Origin: Pseudomonas putida
GTDB taxonomy: Bacteria; Pseudomonadota; Gammaproteobacteria; Pseudomonadales; Pseudomonadaceae
DNA: 64,000 nt
Direction: 5' to 3'
Assembly: GCF_003228315.1 (NCBI RefSeq)
Contig: NZ_CP029693.1
Coordinates: forward strand, 5,180,501 to 5,244,500
A program made the position numbers and the translations under genes. Within the stretch, counting starts at the first letter, position 1. The number at the start of each line of letters is the position of its first letter. Shown piece after piece: positions 9,322 through 17,684 of this stretch. The notes beneath the pieces were generated by a model that ran no database searches, was not told the origin of the DNA, and worked only from the letters and a program-made list of their open reading frames with translations.

Positions 9322-9831
9322 TCAGTTGTCCTTCGCCACCAACAGATAGATCAGGCCGAGGAACATGTATTCAATGTTGCTTCTGGCCCAGTCAAAGGCA
9401 TTGCGTTGCGCGGAATATTCCATGTCGAACCATTCGTTGAGAATGATCACGTACAAAGTCTGGTAAACGAAAAGTGCAGTGCTGAAACCAATGATGGCGA
9501 ACTTCTTGGCTTCGTGGAATTCACTGCGTGATGCGGAAAGTTTGCGGCACAGATGATAAATGCCGACCAGGAAACTGAAGGTGAAGATGATTTCGAGGGT
9601 GATGATTGCCCAGTAAAAACGATGATGGAAGAGGCTGGAGGAAATGGCTCGATAGCGTCGAGAGTCGTTCCCTTCGGTGTCGCTCATGCTAATGATTCGC
9701 CCGATGTATTCGGAGTAGGCCGCGTAGTCGGTGAAGTTGTTGGCGAGGGTCATCAGTCCGAAAAGAGCCGCCATCACGACGACCAGTATTTTGCTGCGCC
9801 TGAGGACGCCGGCAGTGGTGAAGTTGCTCAT
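9322..9831 (-). CDS. DUF2165-family small integral membrane protein
   Basis: 169-aa protein with four hydrophobic helices (about residues 9-28, 71-92, 107-128 and 150-165) and conserved features of DUF2165 proteins (LTLANNFTDY-type loop, YWAIITLEI, FVYQTLYVIILNEWFDME). Function unknown. The start at 9831 is chosen over an upstream in-frame ATG at 9909 because GGAG lies 8 nt before it and homologous proteins begin with the first helix. It is convergent with the DMT transporter, 12 bp apart. Confidence 0.75.
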   Translation of the reverse strand: MSNFTTAGVLRRSKILVVVMAALFGLMTLANNFTDYAAYSEYIGRIISMSDTEGNDSRRYRAISSSLFHHRFYWAIITLEIIFTFSFLVGIYHLCRKLSASRSEFHEAKKFAIIGFSTALFVYQTLYVIILNEWFDMEYSAQRNAFDWARSNIEYMFLGLIYLLVAKDN

Positions 9832-9950
9832 GGAAATACTCCGAAATGCACGGCAAATGCCGTTAAGTCGTCGGAGTTTATAGGCGTTTCCCGCCATGTC
9901 GCCGGGCACTGAATTGCAAGTTATGTCGTCGTTACATGCCGGTATGAGCT

Positions 9951-10020
9951 GCCGCAGGCTGCGATCTTTTGATCTTGAAAAACCAGCTCAAAAGATCGCA
10001 GCCTGCGGCTGCTCCTACAG
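9951..10020. repeat. Inverted repeat of a second class (CCGCAGGCTGCGATCTTTT)
   Basis: Arms GCCGCAGGCTGCGATCTTTT (9951-9970) and its exact complement (9990-10009), followed by the GCTCCTACAG tail common to the REP family here. It has a different core from the other REPs in the window and lies just after the ghrB stop. Confidence 0.85.
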
Positions 10021-10038
10021 GGAAATGCGCTTACGGGA

Positions 10039-11013
10039 TCAGCCCTTCCAGACCTGCGGGTTGACCAGATCCTGCGGCCGCTCGCCCAGCAGTGCGGCGC
10101 GCAGGTTGCTCAGGGCGCGATTGGCCATCGCCTCGCGGGTTTCGTTAGTGGCCGAGCCGATGTGCGGCAGGGTCACGGCGTTTTTCAGCTGGAACAGCGG
10201 CGACTCGGCCAGCGGTTCCTTTTCGTACACATCCAGTCCCGCGCCGCGAATCCGGTTGTTTTGCAGCGCTTCGATCAGGGCCGGCTCGTCCACCACCGGG
10301 CCGCGCGCAATGTTGACCAGGATGGCACTCGGCTTCATCAGCGCCAGTTCGCGATGGCTGATCAGGTGTCGGGTCTTCTCGCTGAGCGGTACCACCAGGC
10401 ACACGAAATCGGCTTCGGCCAGCAGTTGGTCCAGGGTGCGGAACTGCGCGCCGAGCTCCTGTTCCAGCTCGACCTTGCGGCTGTTGCCGCTGTAGATGAT
10501 CGGCATGTTGAAACCCAGGCGGCCACGACGGGCAATCGCCGCGCCGATGTTACCCATGCCGACGATCCCCAGGGTCTTGCCGTGGACATCGCAACCGAAC
10601 AATTGCGCACCGACCGTGGCTTGCCATTGGCCGGCCTTGGTCCAGGCATCGAGTTCGGCCACGCGGCGGGCGCTGCTCATGAGCAGGGCAAAGCCCAGGT
10701 CGGCGGTGCTTTCGGTGAGCACATCCGGGGTGTTGGTCAGCATGATCCCGCGTTCGCTGAGGTAGGCCACGTCATAGTTGTCGTAGCCCACCGAGACGCT
10801 GGACACCACTTCCAGTTTGGCGGCGTTCTCCAGTTGCGCGCGACCGAGTTTGCGGCCGACGCCGATCAGGCCGTGAGCGTGGGGCAGGGCTTCATTGAAC
10901 TGGGCATTGATGTCGCCGTTTTTCGGATTCGGCACGATGACGTCGAAGTCTTGTTGCAGGCGTTCGACCATTTCCGGCGTGACGCGGCTGAAGGCGAGGA
11001 CGGTTTTTTTCAT
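10039..11013 (-). CDS. ghrB: D-2-hydroxyacid dehydrogenase (glyoxylate/hydroxypyruvate/2-ketogluconate reductase type)
   Basis: 324-aa NAD(P)-dependent reductase. Catalytic domain halves flank a Rossmann domain with GIVGMGNIGAAIARR. The catalytic triad motifs are visible: Arg in NIARGPVVDEPALIEAL, Glu in GLDVYEKEPL and His in LPHIGSATNETREAM. These match GhrB (hydroxypyruvate/glyoxylate/2-ketogluconate reductase). It acts in the cytoplasm in sugar-acid and glyoxylate metabolism. It is encoded alone; no good Shine-Dalgarno is visible. Substrate preference among the three is not certain. Confidence 0.85.
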   Translation of the reverse strand: MKKTVLAFSRVTPEMVERLQQDFDVIVPNPKNGDINAQFNEALPHAHGLIGVGRKLGRAQLENAAKLEVVSSVSVGYDNYDVAYLSERGIMLTNTPDVLTESTADLGFALLMSSARRVAELDAWTKAGQWQATVGAQLFGCDVHGKTLGIVGMGNIGAAIARRGRLGFNMPIIYSGNSRKVELEQELGAQFRTLDQLLAEADFVCLVVPLSEKTRHLISHRELALMKPSAILVNIARGPVVDEPALIEALQNNRIRGAGLDVYEKEPLAESPLFQLKNAVTLPHIGSATNETREAMANRALSNLRAALLGERPQDLVNPQVWKG

Positions 11014-11178
11014 GGAGGCTGGCTCGTCGGGCGGAGGAGAATGCTGAGCACGCTAACATTCTTCCCGGGATTTGTGCGAGTCACTTGGCAGCAGATTGCG
11101 GCGCTTCATCCAGTTATACTGGCGCCTTTCGCGGCTCGCTGATCGGGCCCGACACTTTACGTATCACCCGGAGCTTTC

Positions 11179-11436
11179 ATGACTTCCCCGAAACAACCGC
11201 CGGTTGCCGACACCTTGAGCGACGAGCAGGCAACGCTGGCAGACGACGTCGAGTCCAGCACTGACGGCGAAACCAAAGCTGCCATCCCGGCGTTCAAGTT
11301 CCCGTTCAAGCCGGGTGAGCTGGCGGCCGCCAAGGGCTCCAACCAGCCGTGGTACAAGAATGGCGCCAAGAACGGCCACACCAAGACGCCGGGCATGGCA
11401 CCGCCGGGGACTCGGCGGTCGATGGGCAAGCGCTAG
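11179..11436 (+). CDS. Conserved small hydrophilic protein of unknown function
   Basis: 85-aa, acidic N-terminus and basic, Gly/Pro-rich C-terminus (TPGMAPPGTRRSMGKR). No signal peptide, membrane segment or recognised domain. GGAG 7 nt before the ATG supports translation. The low-complexity, charged composition suggests a disordered protein, perhaps nucleic-acid or ribosome associated, but there is no direct evidence for a function. Confidence 0.6.
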   Translation: MTSPKQPPVADTLSDEQATLADDVESSTDGETKAAIPAFKFPFKPGELAAAKGSNQPWYKNGAKNGHTKTPGMAPPGTRRSMGKR

Positions 11437-11468
11437 GATCCAGAATTTGTGGTAATGGTTCTACCGCT

Positions 11469-11564
11469 ATCGCGAGCAAGCTTTGCTCCTACATTGAATC
11501 TCTGCCAGTCGCCTGTATTGCGAACGACAAAGATCCCTTGTAGGAGCAAAGCTTGCTCGCGATG
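11469..11564. repeat. REPIN (CGAGCAAGCTTTG variant)
   Basis: Inverted copies at 11469-11493 and 11539-11564 with core GCGAGCAAGCTTTGCTCC, between two convergent genes. Confidence 0.88.
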
Positions 11565-11593
11565 AGGTCGTTACAGGCACCGCAACTGTTGGA

Positions 11594-12340
11594 TCAAGCC
11601 GCCCGCAGAGAAATAAACGCATAATTGGGCGCATCCACCGCCACCTGCGCCCCCGTCGCCAGCACTTGCCCGGCGACCTCCTCACTCGACAGATGAAACT
11701 GCCACTCGCTGCTCCATTCCGGCAATGTCTGCCCATGCAGCTCATCGATGATCTTGGCGAACTCGTTCATGTCCGGCAGATACGCGGTAAAGCCATCGCC
11801 CTTTAGCGCCGTCGTGCGAATGCCCAGCAACGCACAAATCGCATCCTTCATCAGGATCTCGTCGCGATCCGCCTGACGGGATTGCTGGATCAATTGCGCC
11901 AGTTCCCGATCGACCAGTTCGCCGCCGACAATCAACTGCGGCCCGGTTTCCCACGACTCGGGCGGGCATTCCTTGACCGCCGTGTTCAGTGGAATGTGCG
12001 GGTTGATCTCCATCGGATAGATACGGCACACCAGTGGCCGGCGGTCGTAGATACGGCAGCGGTTGTCTTCGTCAAGATTTCGACAGGCGCCGGCGTTGTA
12101 GGCGGCGAAGGTGATGGCGACGAATGCCTCGGTATCGGCGCTGCGAACCGGTGCGGAACGGCGCTGGGCGTGTTCACGTTGCTCTGCCGGCAGACCCAGG
12201 CCGTTGCTCAAGAAGGCTTCCACCAGCACGATCACCTGGCCACCGTCGGCGGCCCACATGCGGGCTTCGGACAGGGTCAGGGAAACATGGTGGTCATGGC
12301 AGCATTTGCCACAGCCTACGCAGGAAAACGTCGTATTCAT
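11594..12340 (-). CDS. YkgJ-type cysteine-cluster protein
   Basis: 248-aa cytoplasmic protein. The N-terminal CVGCGKCCHDH (residues about 6-16) and the later CRNLDEDNRCRIYDRRPLVC with following RIYP are the signature of the zinc/iron-chelating UPF0153/YkgJ family, thought to bind a metal or Fe-S centre; biochemical role unknown. An in-frame ATG 27 nt upstream (12367) is also possible; neither start has a strong Shine-Dalgarno, and 12340 was preferred because the family starts close to the Cys cluster. Confidence 0.75.
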   Translation of the reverse strand: MNTTFSCVGCGKCCHDHHVSLTLSEARMWAADGGQVIVLVEAFLSNGLGLPAEQREHAQRRSAPVRSADTEAFVAITFAAYNAGACRNLDEDNRCRIYDRRPLVCRIYPMEINPHIPLNTAVKECPPESWETGPQLIVGGELVDRELAQLIQQSRQADRDEILMKDAICALLGIRTTALKGDGFTAYLPDMNEFAKIIDELHGQTLPEWSSEWQFHLSSEEVAGQVLATGAQVAVDAPNYAFISLRAA

Positions 12341-12422
12341 TGAGCGCACAGTCGCATCCACAGGCATGAATCGGCGACAGAAAGCCGCCGCGAAGGCCCT
12401 GTCAAAGCAAGTTATGCGCCAC

Positions 12423-12749
12423 TCAATGCGCCTTGGCGGTCGGGCGGATGGAGTCCCATTCGGTCACGTAGGCGGTTTTGCTCTGCTTGTTGTAAAGACA
12501 CAGCTCGGTGCCCTGGGCGCCTTTCATGTGTTTTTGCGGGTACTGGCCTTGCAGCAGGACGGCGGTGTAGCCGACGCGGTCATCGAACTGCGCGGGGGGG
12601 CCGACAGGTTTGGTGTTCTTCAGGCCACTGGCCTTGGTGCAACTGGCGAGCACGGTTTTGTCGTAGGCGGCCCAGGCGTCGAAGCTGGAGGCGTGGGCCT
12701 GGGTGGCGAGGGCGGTGAGGCAGAGGAGGGTGAGGGTTGCGAGTTTCAT
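12423..12749 (-). CDS. Small secreted (periplasmic) protein of unknown function
   Basis: 108-aa with a clear Sec signal peptide (about 1-20, cleavage near THA/AHA-SSFD). The mature part contains two cysteines (SCTKAS and ELCLYNK), which could form a disulfide in the periplasm, and ends before a short charged tail. No domain recognised. It is transcribed leftward, 82 bp from the YkgJ-type gene, possibly as a unit. Confidence 0.65.
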   Translation of the reverse strand: MKLATLTLLCLTALATQAHASSFDAWAAYDKTVLASCTKASGLKNTKPVGPPAQFDDRVGYTAVLLQGQYPQKHMKGAQGTELCLYNKQSKTAYVTEWDSIRPTAKAH

Positions 12750-12820
12750 GGTTCAGGGATCCTTGGATGGTGACCAAGGCTGAGTATGCCTGATGGTGTG
12801 ATGGAGATTATGTCGGCCCC

Positions 12821-12915
12821 CATCGCGGGCAAGCCTTGCTCCCACAGGATTTGGAGTTGGTTGCGCAATTTGTGTAAGACCCGAAACCTGTGGGAGCAAG
12901 GCTTGCCCGCGATGG
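12821..12915. repeat. REPIN (CGGGCAAGCCTTG variant)
   Basis: Inverted doublet with cores CATCGCGGGCAAGCCTTGCT (12821-12840) and its complement ending at 12915. Confidence 0.88.
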
Positions 12916-12922
12916 CGGTGGG

Positions 12923-13405
12923 TCAGGCAGGCACCAATTCCCGGCGGACTGCATACATGCCGACACTCTCATATAACCGCCGCGCCCGCCGGTTGTCCTC
13001 CAGCACCTTCAAATCCACAAACCCTTCCCGACGCTGCCGGAACACACTGAACGCCTGCAGCAGCAACCCACGCCCCAACCCCTGGCGCCGGGCGCGGGGA
13101 TGCACCACCAGATCCTTGATGTAGGCACTGGTCCAGCACTGGCACACGGCGACTACGCCATCGGCATCCAGTGCAACAAGACACAGGGTGGGATCGTATT
13201 CGGGGTCACTTTCAAACCGCTGCTGCCAGACATCCAGCGCGGGCACGCGCCCACCGCCGTCCTGGTGGCCCAGCTCCATCAAGTGGTGCACGGCAGCGGC
13301 GAGTTCGGGCCGGTAGTGGGTCAGTTGAATGCCGGACGGCCAGTCGCTGGCGGGCACGACCTCAGTGAGGTCGCGCCGCATCAACCAGCAATAGTCAGCG
13401 GCCAA
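12923..13405 (-). CDS. GNAT-family N-acetyltransferase
   Basis: 160-aa acyltransferase. Motif A is IKDLVVHPRARRQGLGRGLLLQAF (about residues 95-118) with the acetyl-CoA binding RRQGLGRG; the C-terminal DLKVLEDNRRARRLYESVGM is the usual GNAT motif B. Acceptor substrate unknown. It ends 8 bp after the REPIN and starts immediately before the end of cheV; a weak operon with cheV is possible. Confidence 0.85.
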   Translation of the reverse strand: MAADYCWLMRRDLTEVVPASDWPSGIQLTHYRPELAAAVHHLMELGHQDGGGRVPALDVWQQRFESDPEYDPTLCLVALDADGVVAVCQCWTSAYIKDLVVHPRARRQGLGRGLLLQAFSVFRQRREGFVDLKVLEDNRRARRLYESVGMYAVRRELVPA

Positions 13406-13408
13406 GAC

Positions 13409-14311
13409 TCAGTGACCCTGTTCGGCCACAGCCTTGGCCGCGGTGATCAGGCACTGGGTCAGTTCCGGCGAGGAGAACTTGGTCAGCACCGCATTGGCGC
13501 CGGCCTGCCGGGCCTTTTCGCTGTTCATCGCGCTGTCCAGCGAGGTGTGCAGCAACACGTAGAGATGGGCAAAGTCCGGGGTTTCGCGCAGGGTGCGGGT
13601 GAAGGCGTAGCCGTCCATCTCGGACATTTCGATGTCGGAGACAATCAGGTTGATCTGCTGGGCGGTGCCCTGCAGGTCCAGCAGGCAATCGATGGCTTCC
13701 TTGGCGCTGCGCGCGGTGTGGCATTGCAGGCCGAGATTGCGCAGGGTGTGCACCGACTGCTGCAACGCCACCTGGCTGTCGTCGACCACCAGAATCCGCG
13801 CGCTGCCCAGGATTTCCGCGTCTTCCATGGTCAGTTCGGTCGGCGACATGTCGATCTCCACCGGTGCGATACCGTGGATCACTTTCTCGATGTCCAGCAC
13901 CTGCACCAGCGTGCCGTCGACCGAGGTCACGCCAGTGATGTACGCGCGGGAACCACCGGAGCCGAAGGGAGGTGGGCGGATGTCGGTGGTCAGGCAATGC
14001 ACGATCTTGCTCACCGCCTGTACGTGCAGACCCTGCTTGGAGCGACTGACGTCGGTGACGATCAGGCAACCGCCGTTGGGGTCTTCCAGTGGACGTTCGC
14101 CGATGGCGCGGCTGAGGTCGATCACCGACAGCGAGGCACCGCGCAGGGTGGCGATGCCTTTCACGTGGGGGTGCGACTCCGGCAGTTTGGTCAGCGGCGG
14201 GCAAGGGATGATTTCACTGACTTTGAGCAGGTTGATCGCCATCAACTTGCCGCTGCGCAGGGTGAACAGCAGAAGCGAAAGTGAATCCGCGCGGGCTTTG
14301 GTGGAGGACAT
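13409..14311 (-). CDS. CheV-type chemotaxis coupling protein (CheW domain plus receiver)
   Basis: 300-aa hybrid adaptor. Residues about 10-165 form a CheW-like domain that links chemoreceptors to CheA (LSLLLFTLRSGKLMAINLLKVSEII, VKGIATLRGASLSVIDLSRAIG). Residues about 175-295 form a receiver domain with acidic pocket VVDDS, phosphoacceptor Asp in IVSDIEMSEMDGY and Lys in LTKFSS. In chemotaxis it probably acts as a phosphate sink or adaptation factor. The start at 14311 is chosen because AAGAAGG lies 6 nt upstream; an earlier ATG at 14359 lacks one. It is not next to other che genes, as is usual for CheV in Pseudomonas. Confidence 0.92.
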   Translation of the reverse strand: MSSTKARADSLSLLLFTLRSGKLMAINLLKVSEIIPCPPLTKLPESHPHVKGIATLRGASLSVIDLSRAIGERPLEDPNGGCLIVTDVSRSKQGLHVQAVSKIVHCLTTDIRPPPFGSGGSRAYITGVTSVDGTLVQVLDIEKVIHGIAPVEIDMSPTELTMEDAEILGSARILVVDDSQVALQQSVHTLRNLGLQCHTARSAKEAIDCLLDLQGTAQQINLIVSDIEMSEMDGYAFTRTLRETPDFAHLYVLLHTSLDSAMNSEKARQAGANAVLTKFSSPELTQCLITAAKAVAEQGH

Positions 14312-14428
14312 AAAAACCTTCTTTGGAAAAAGGTGGCGGGCGACTGCGAGGATCGCCAACAGCTATCGATGCCGGGTTATCGACTTGTTGGGGGCAGGCT
14401 TTAGAAATTCGGTTGAATGTTAGACCGC

Positions 14429-14495
14429 CATCGCGAGCAGGCTCGCTCCTACAGTTGATTGCATTTCAAATGTAGGAGCGAGCCTGCTCGCGATG
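14429..14495. repeat. REPIN (compact doublet)
   Basis: CATCGCGAGCAGGCTCGCTC at 14429-14448 and its inverse ending at 14495, with a short 17-nt spacer. Confidence 0.9.
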
Positions 14496-14501
14496 GGGCC
14501 C

Positions 14502-16052
14502 TCACTTCATGCCCAACCTTTTGGCCATCCGCCCGAGATTCGCCCGATCCAGCCCCAACTCCCGTGCCGCGCTGGCCCAGTTGTTGTGATGCCGCTCCAG
14601 GCACGCACCGATCAACTGGCGCTGATAATTTTCCGTGGCCTCGCGCAAATCACCGATCACCAGTGGGATGGCTGCGGTGGCCGGTTGCTCGGCGGCGACT
14701 TCCAGGCTGCCATCGGGCAGGTCCAGATCGGCCGCGCTCAAGCTGAGAATCTTCGGTCGCTCCTTGCAGTTGCCGAGGGCTTTCAAGGCGCTGCGGCCGA
14801 TCAAGTGTTCCAGTTCCCGCACGTTGCCCGGCCAGTCATAGGCCAGCAACGCCACCTGGGCGTCGCTGTTCAGGCGCAGGCTGTTGAGGCCCATGCGTGA
14901 GCGATTCTGCTCAAGGAAATAGCCGCTGAGCAGCAGCACATCGCGGCCACGGTCACGCAGGGCCGGGACCCGCAACGGGTAAACGCTGAGGCGGTGATAG
15001 AAGTCGGCGCGGTAGCGGCCGCTGCGCACTTCTTCGGCCAGGTCGCGGTTGGTCGCGGCGATCAATCGCACATCGACCTGATGCTCCTTGTCCGAGCCCA
15101 GGCGTTGCAGTTGGCCGCTTTGCAGCACCCGCAGCAATTTGGCTTGCACCGTCAGCGACAACTCGCCCACTTCATCGAGAAACAGCGTGCCGCCGCTGGC
15201 CAGTTCGAACTTGCCGCGCCGGTCGCCCAATGCCCCGGTAAAGGCACCGCGCACGTGACCGAACAACTCGCTTTCCACCAGCGTGTCGGGCAGTGCGGCG
15301 CAGTTGAGGCTGATGATCGGCTTGTTGGCTCGGGGCGACGCAGCGTGGATGGCTTGGGCGACCAGCTCCTTGCCGACCCCGGTTTCCCCGGTGATCAGCA
15401 CGGTCAGGTCGCTGCCGCCCACCAGATTGATTTCTTCCACCAGGCGCTTGTGGGCCTTGCTCTGGCCGATCATTTCGCGGCTCTGCTGGCCGCTGGCCTG
15501 ACGGTAAACCTCGGCGCGCTGGTGCTCGTCCTCGACGCGATTGTTCAGGCGCTGGATGCGCTCGGCGGCGTTGACCGTGGCGGCCGCAAGGCTGGCGAAG
15601 GCCTCCAGGGCGTCCAGTTCGATGGGCTCGAAGCGTTCGGGGTCGAGGGCGTCGAGGGTCAGCAAGCCCCAGGGGCGTTCGTCGATGAACAGCGGGCAGC
15701 CCATGCAATCGTGGACTTCCAGATGATCATCGAGACCATCGACCAGCCCGTCATAAGGGTCGGGCATGTCACTGTCGGCGGCGAACCGGGTCGGCCCGTG
15801 GCTGCTGAGCAAGGCTTCGAAGCGCGGATGCTCGCTGACCTTGAAGCGTCGACCGAGGGTGTCGGTGCTCAAACCGTCGACGGCCAGCGGCACCAGCCAA
15901 TCGCCATCAAGGCGCAGCAGGGCGGCGGCATCGCAAGGCAGGAGGGCGCGCATGGCTTCCAGCAGGCGTCGATAGCGCTCGCCTTCAGGGAGTTCGCGGG
16001 ACAGGTCCGAGACCAGGGGAAGCAGGGCGGTGAGCAGGGATTTTGCAGTCAT
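14502..16052 (-). CDS. norR: NorR/FhpR-type nitric oxide-sensing sigma54 activator
   Basis: 516-aa enhancer-binding protein. The N-terminal GAF domain (about 20-165) holds VHDCMGCP around residues 113-120, aligning by eye with the His-Asp-Cys that helps form the non-heme iron NO sensor in E. coli NorR. The AAA+ domain (about 190-420) has Walker A GETGVGKE and the sigma54-contacting GAFTGA. The C-terminal Fis-type HTH ends ELGLDRANLGRMAKRLGMK. It is divergent from hmp, and three GT-N7-AC boxes lie between or over the two starts, so it very likely activates hmp through RNA polymerase-sigma54 when NO binds, and may repress itself. The equivalent P. aeruginosa regulator of fhp is called FhpR. Confidence 0.93.
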   Translation of the reverse strand: MTAKSLLTALLPLVSDLSRELPEGERYRRLLEAMRALLPCDAAALLRLDGDWLVPLAVDGLSTDTLGRRFKVSEHPRFEALLSSHGPTRFAADSDMPDPYDGLVDGLDDHLEVHDCMGCPLFIDERPWGLLTLDALDPERFEPIELDALEAFASLAAATVNAAERIQRLNNRVEDEHQRAEVYRQASGQQSREMIGQSKAHKRLVEEINLVGGSDLTVLITGETGVGKELVAQAIHAASPRANKPIISLNCAALPDTLVESELFGHVRGAFTGALGDRRGKFELASGGTLFLDEVGELSLTVQAKLLRVLQSGQLQRLGSDKEHQVDVRLIAATNRDLAEEVRSGRYRADFYHRLSVYPLRVPALRDRGRDVLLLSGYFLEQNRSRMGLNSLRLNSDAQVALLAYDWPGNVRELEHLIGRSALKALGNCKERPKILSLSAADLDLPDGSLEVAAEQPATAAIPLVIGDLREATENYQRQLIGACLERHHNNWASAARELGLDRANLGRMAKRLGMK

Positions 16053-16103
16053 AATGACTCCGTGTAGTCGACATGACTATAAGGCGGCTTGTGTCGATAT
16101 GAC
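16048..16103 (+). promoter_or_regulatory. Three NorR-type boxes (GT-N7-AC) between norR and hmp
   Basis: GTCATAATGAC (16048-16058, overlapping the norR start codon), GTCGACATGAC (16067-16077) and GTCGATATGAC (16093-16103) each fit GT-N7-AC exactly and each carries the GTC/GAC ends. Centres are 19 and 26 bp apart. E. coli NorR also binds three such sites as an enhancer. Confidence 0.8.
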
Positions 16104-16144
16104 TACTCTATTTTTAAGTTATTGATTTTTAAGTAAATAAAAGT

Positions 16145-16160
16145 TGGCACGAAAGCTGAT
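16145..16160 (+). promoter_or_regulatory. Probable sigma54 promoter of hmp
   Basis: TGGCACGAAAGCTGAT has a perfect -24 element (TGGCACG) with correct spacing to a degenerate -12 element (CTGAT instead of TTGCA). It lies about 42 bp downstream of the last NorR box and about 50 bp before the hmp start. Confidence 0.55.
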
Positions 16161-16208
16161 ATCCCTAAGGCAATCGATTACAAACCCTCGATGTTCAGGA
16201 GTCACCTT

Positions 16209-17390
16209 ATGCTTAGCGTTCAAGACCGTGCCATCGTCAAATCCACCGTGCCGCTGCTGGAGAGCGGTGGCGAAGCGCTGATCACCCACTTCTATCGTAT
16301 GATGCTGTCCGAGTACCCGGAAGTCCGCCCACTGTTCAACCAGGCCCACCAGGCCTCCGGTGATCAGCCGCGCGCGCTGGCCAACGGCGTATTGATGTAC
16401 GCACGCCACATCGACCAGCTCGATCAGTTGGGCGACCTGGTGGCCAAGATTATCAACAAGCACGTGGCCCTGCAGATTCTGCCGGAGCACTACCCGATCG
16501 TCGGCACCTGCCTGCTGCGCGCCATCGCTGAAGTGCTGGGCGAAGAAATCGCCACCCCGGAAGTGATCGCAGCGTGGGGCGCGGCTTACGGTCAACTGGC
16601 GGACATCCTGATCGGTGCCGAAACCAGCATCTACGACCAGAAAGAACAGGCACCCGGCGGCTGGCGCGGCGCGCGGGAATTCATCGTCGCCGACAAGGTG
16701 GAAGAAAGCGCGGAAATCACCTCGTTCTACTTCGAACCAGCCGACAAAGGCCCGATTCTGGCGGCAGAGCCAGGCCAGTACATCGGCATGAAGCTGATCC
16801 TCGATGGCGAAGAAATCCGCCGCAACTACTCGTTGTCGGCACGGCCCAACAACGGCCGGTACCGCATCAGCGTCAAGCGTGAAATCGGTGGTCGTGCTTC
16901 CAATCACCTGCACGATGCACTGCACGTGGGCCAGAGCATCCAACTGTTCCCGCCATCGGGCGAGTTCACCCTGACCGCCAGCGACAAACCGCTGGTGTTG
17001 ATCAGCGGCGGTGTCGGCATCACCCCGACGCTGGCGATGCTTGAAGCCGCGCTGGAAACCGAGCGCCCGGTGCACTTCATCCACTGCGCCCGCAACGGCA
17101 GCGTCCACGCGTTCCGCGACTGGATCGAAGGCTTGGCTGCGCGTCACCCGCAACTCAAGCGCTTCTACTGCTATGCCGAAGACGACGGTGTGAGCCCGGC
17201 GGCGCACAAGGTCGGCCTGCTGAGCCTGGAGCAACTGGGCGAATGGCTGCCAGCCGAGCGCGATCTGGACGCTTACTTCCTGGGGCCGAAAGGTTTCATG
17301 GCGGCGATCAAGCGTCACCTCAAGGCGCTGGGTGTGCCCGAGAAGCAAAGCCGTTACGAGTTCTTCGGGCCGGCTGCGGCGCTGGAATAA
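16209..17390 (+). CDS. hmp: Flavohemoglobin, nitric oxide dioxygenase
   Basis: 393-aa enzyme converting NO plus O2 to nitrate with NAD(P)H. The globin domain (1-140) shows Tyr29 and Gln53 in the distal pocket and proximal His85 (NKHVALQI), exactly the E. coli Hmp positions. The FAD domain has RNYSLSARP; the NAD domain has LISGGVGITPTLAMLEAAL and ends YEFFGPAAALE. The ATG at 16209 is chosen: AGGAGT lies upstream at a good distance and the length then equals the family norm; an in-frame ATG 18 nt upstream has no such support. Controlled by the divergent NorR-type activator. It protects against nitrosative stress. Confidence 0.97.
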   Translation: MLSVQDRAIVKSTVPLLESGGEALITHFYRMMLSEYPEVRPLFNQAHQASGDQPRALANGVLMYARHIDQLDQLGDLVAKIINKHVALQILPEHYPIVGTCLLRAIAEVLGEEIATPEVIAAWGAAYGQLADILIGAETSIYDQKEQAPGGWRGAREFIVADKVEESAEITSFYFEPADKGPILAAEPGQYIGMKLILDGEEIRRNYSLSARPNNGRYRISVKREIGGRASNHLHDALHVGQSIQLFPPSGEFTLTASDKPLVLISGGVGITPTLAMLEAALETERPVHFIHCARNGSVHAFRDWIEGLAARHPQLKRFYCYAEDDGVSPAAHKVGLLSLEQLGEWLPAERDLDAYFLGPKGFMAAIKRHLKALGVPEKQSRYEFFGPAAALE

Positions 17391-17433
17391 TCGATCAGGC
17401 GCGCGGTGGACCTGTTCCACCGCGTCGCCTTCT

Positions 17434-17522
17434 TCGCGGGCAAGCCTTGCTCCTACAGGATTTGTGTCGTTCACATACACCGGGAACGACACAAATCCTG
17501 TAGGAGCAAGGCTTGCCCGCGA
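17434..17522. repeat. REPIN with perfect 39-bp inverted repeat arms
   Basis: Arms 17434-17472 and 17484-17522 are exact reverse complements, 11-nt loop. Both carry a CGGGCAAGCCTTG REP core, and the perfect pairing extends well beyond the core. It may double as the hmp transcription end. Confidence 0.92.
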
Positions 17523-17684
17523 TGGCGTCACCTCGGTCTTAAACTGAAAAAACCGCACGAAAGTTAATCCCTTCTTAACCCGCCAGGCGTCTTCTCCCCC
17601 GATCCCCGCGACACGCACCCGATTCTCCAAGAGCCAGGCCAGCGTGTAGACTGGCGGGCAATCGATATCTGGAAGGGAAACGCG

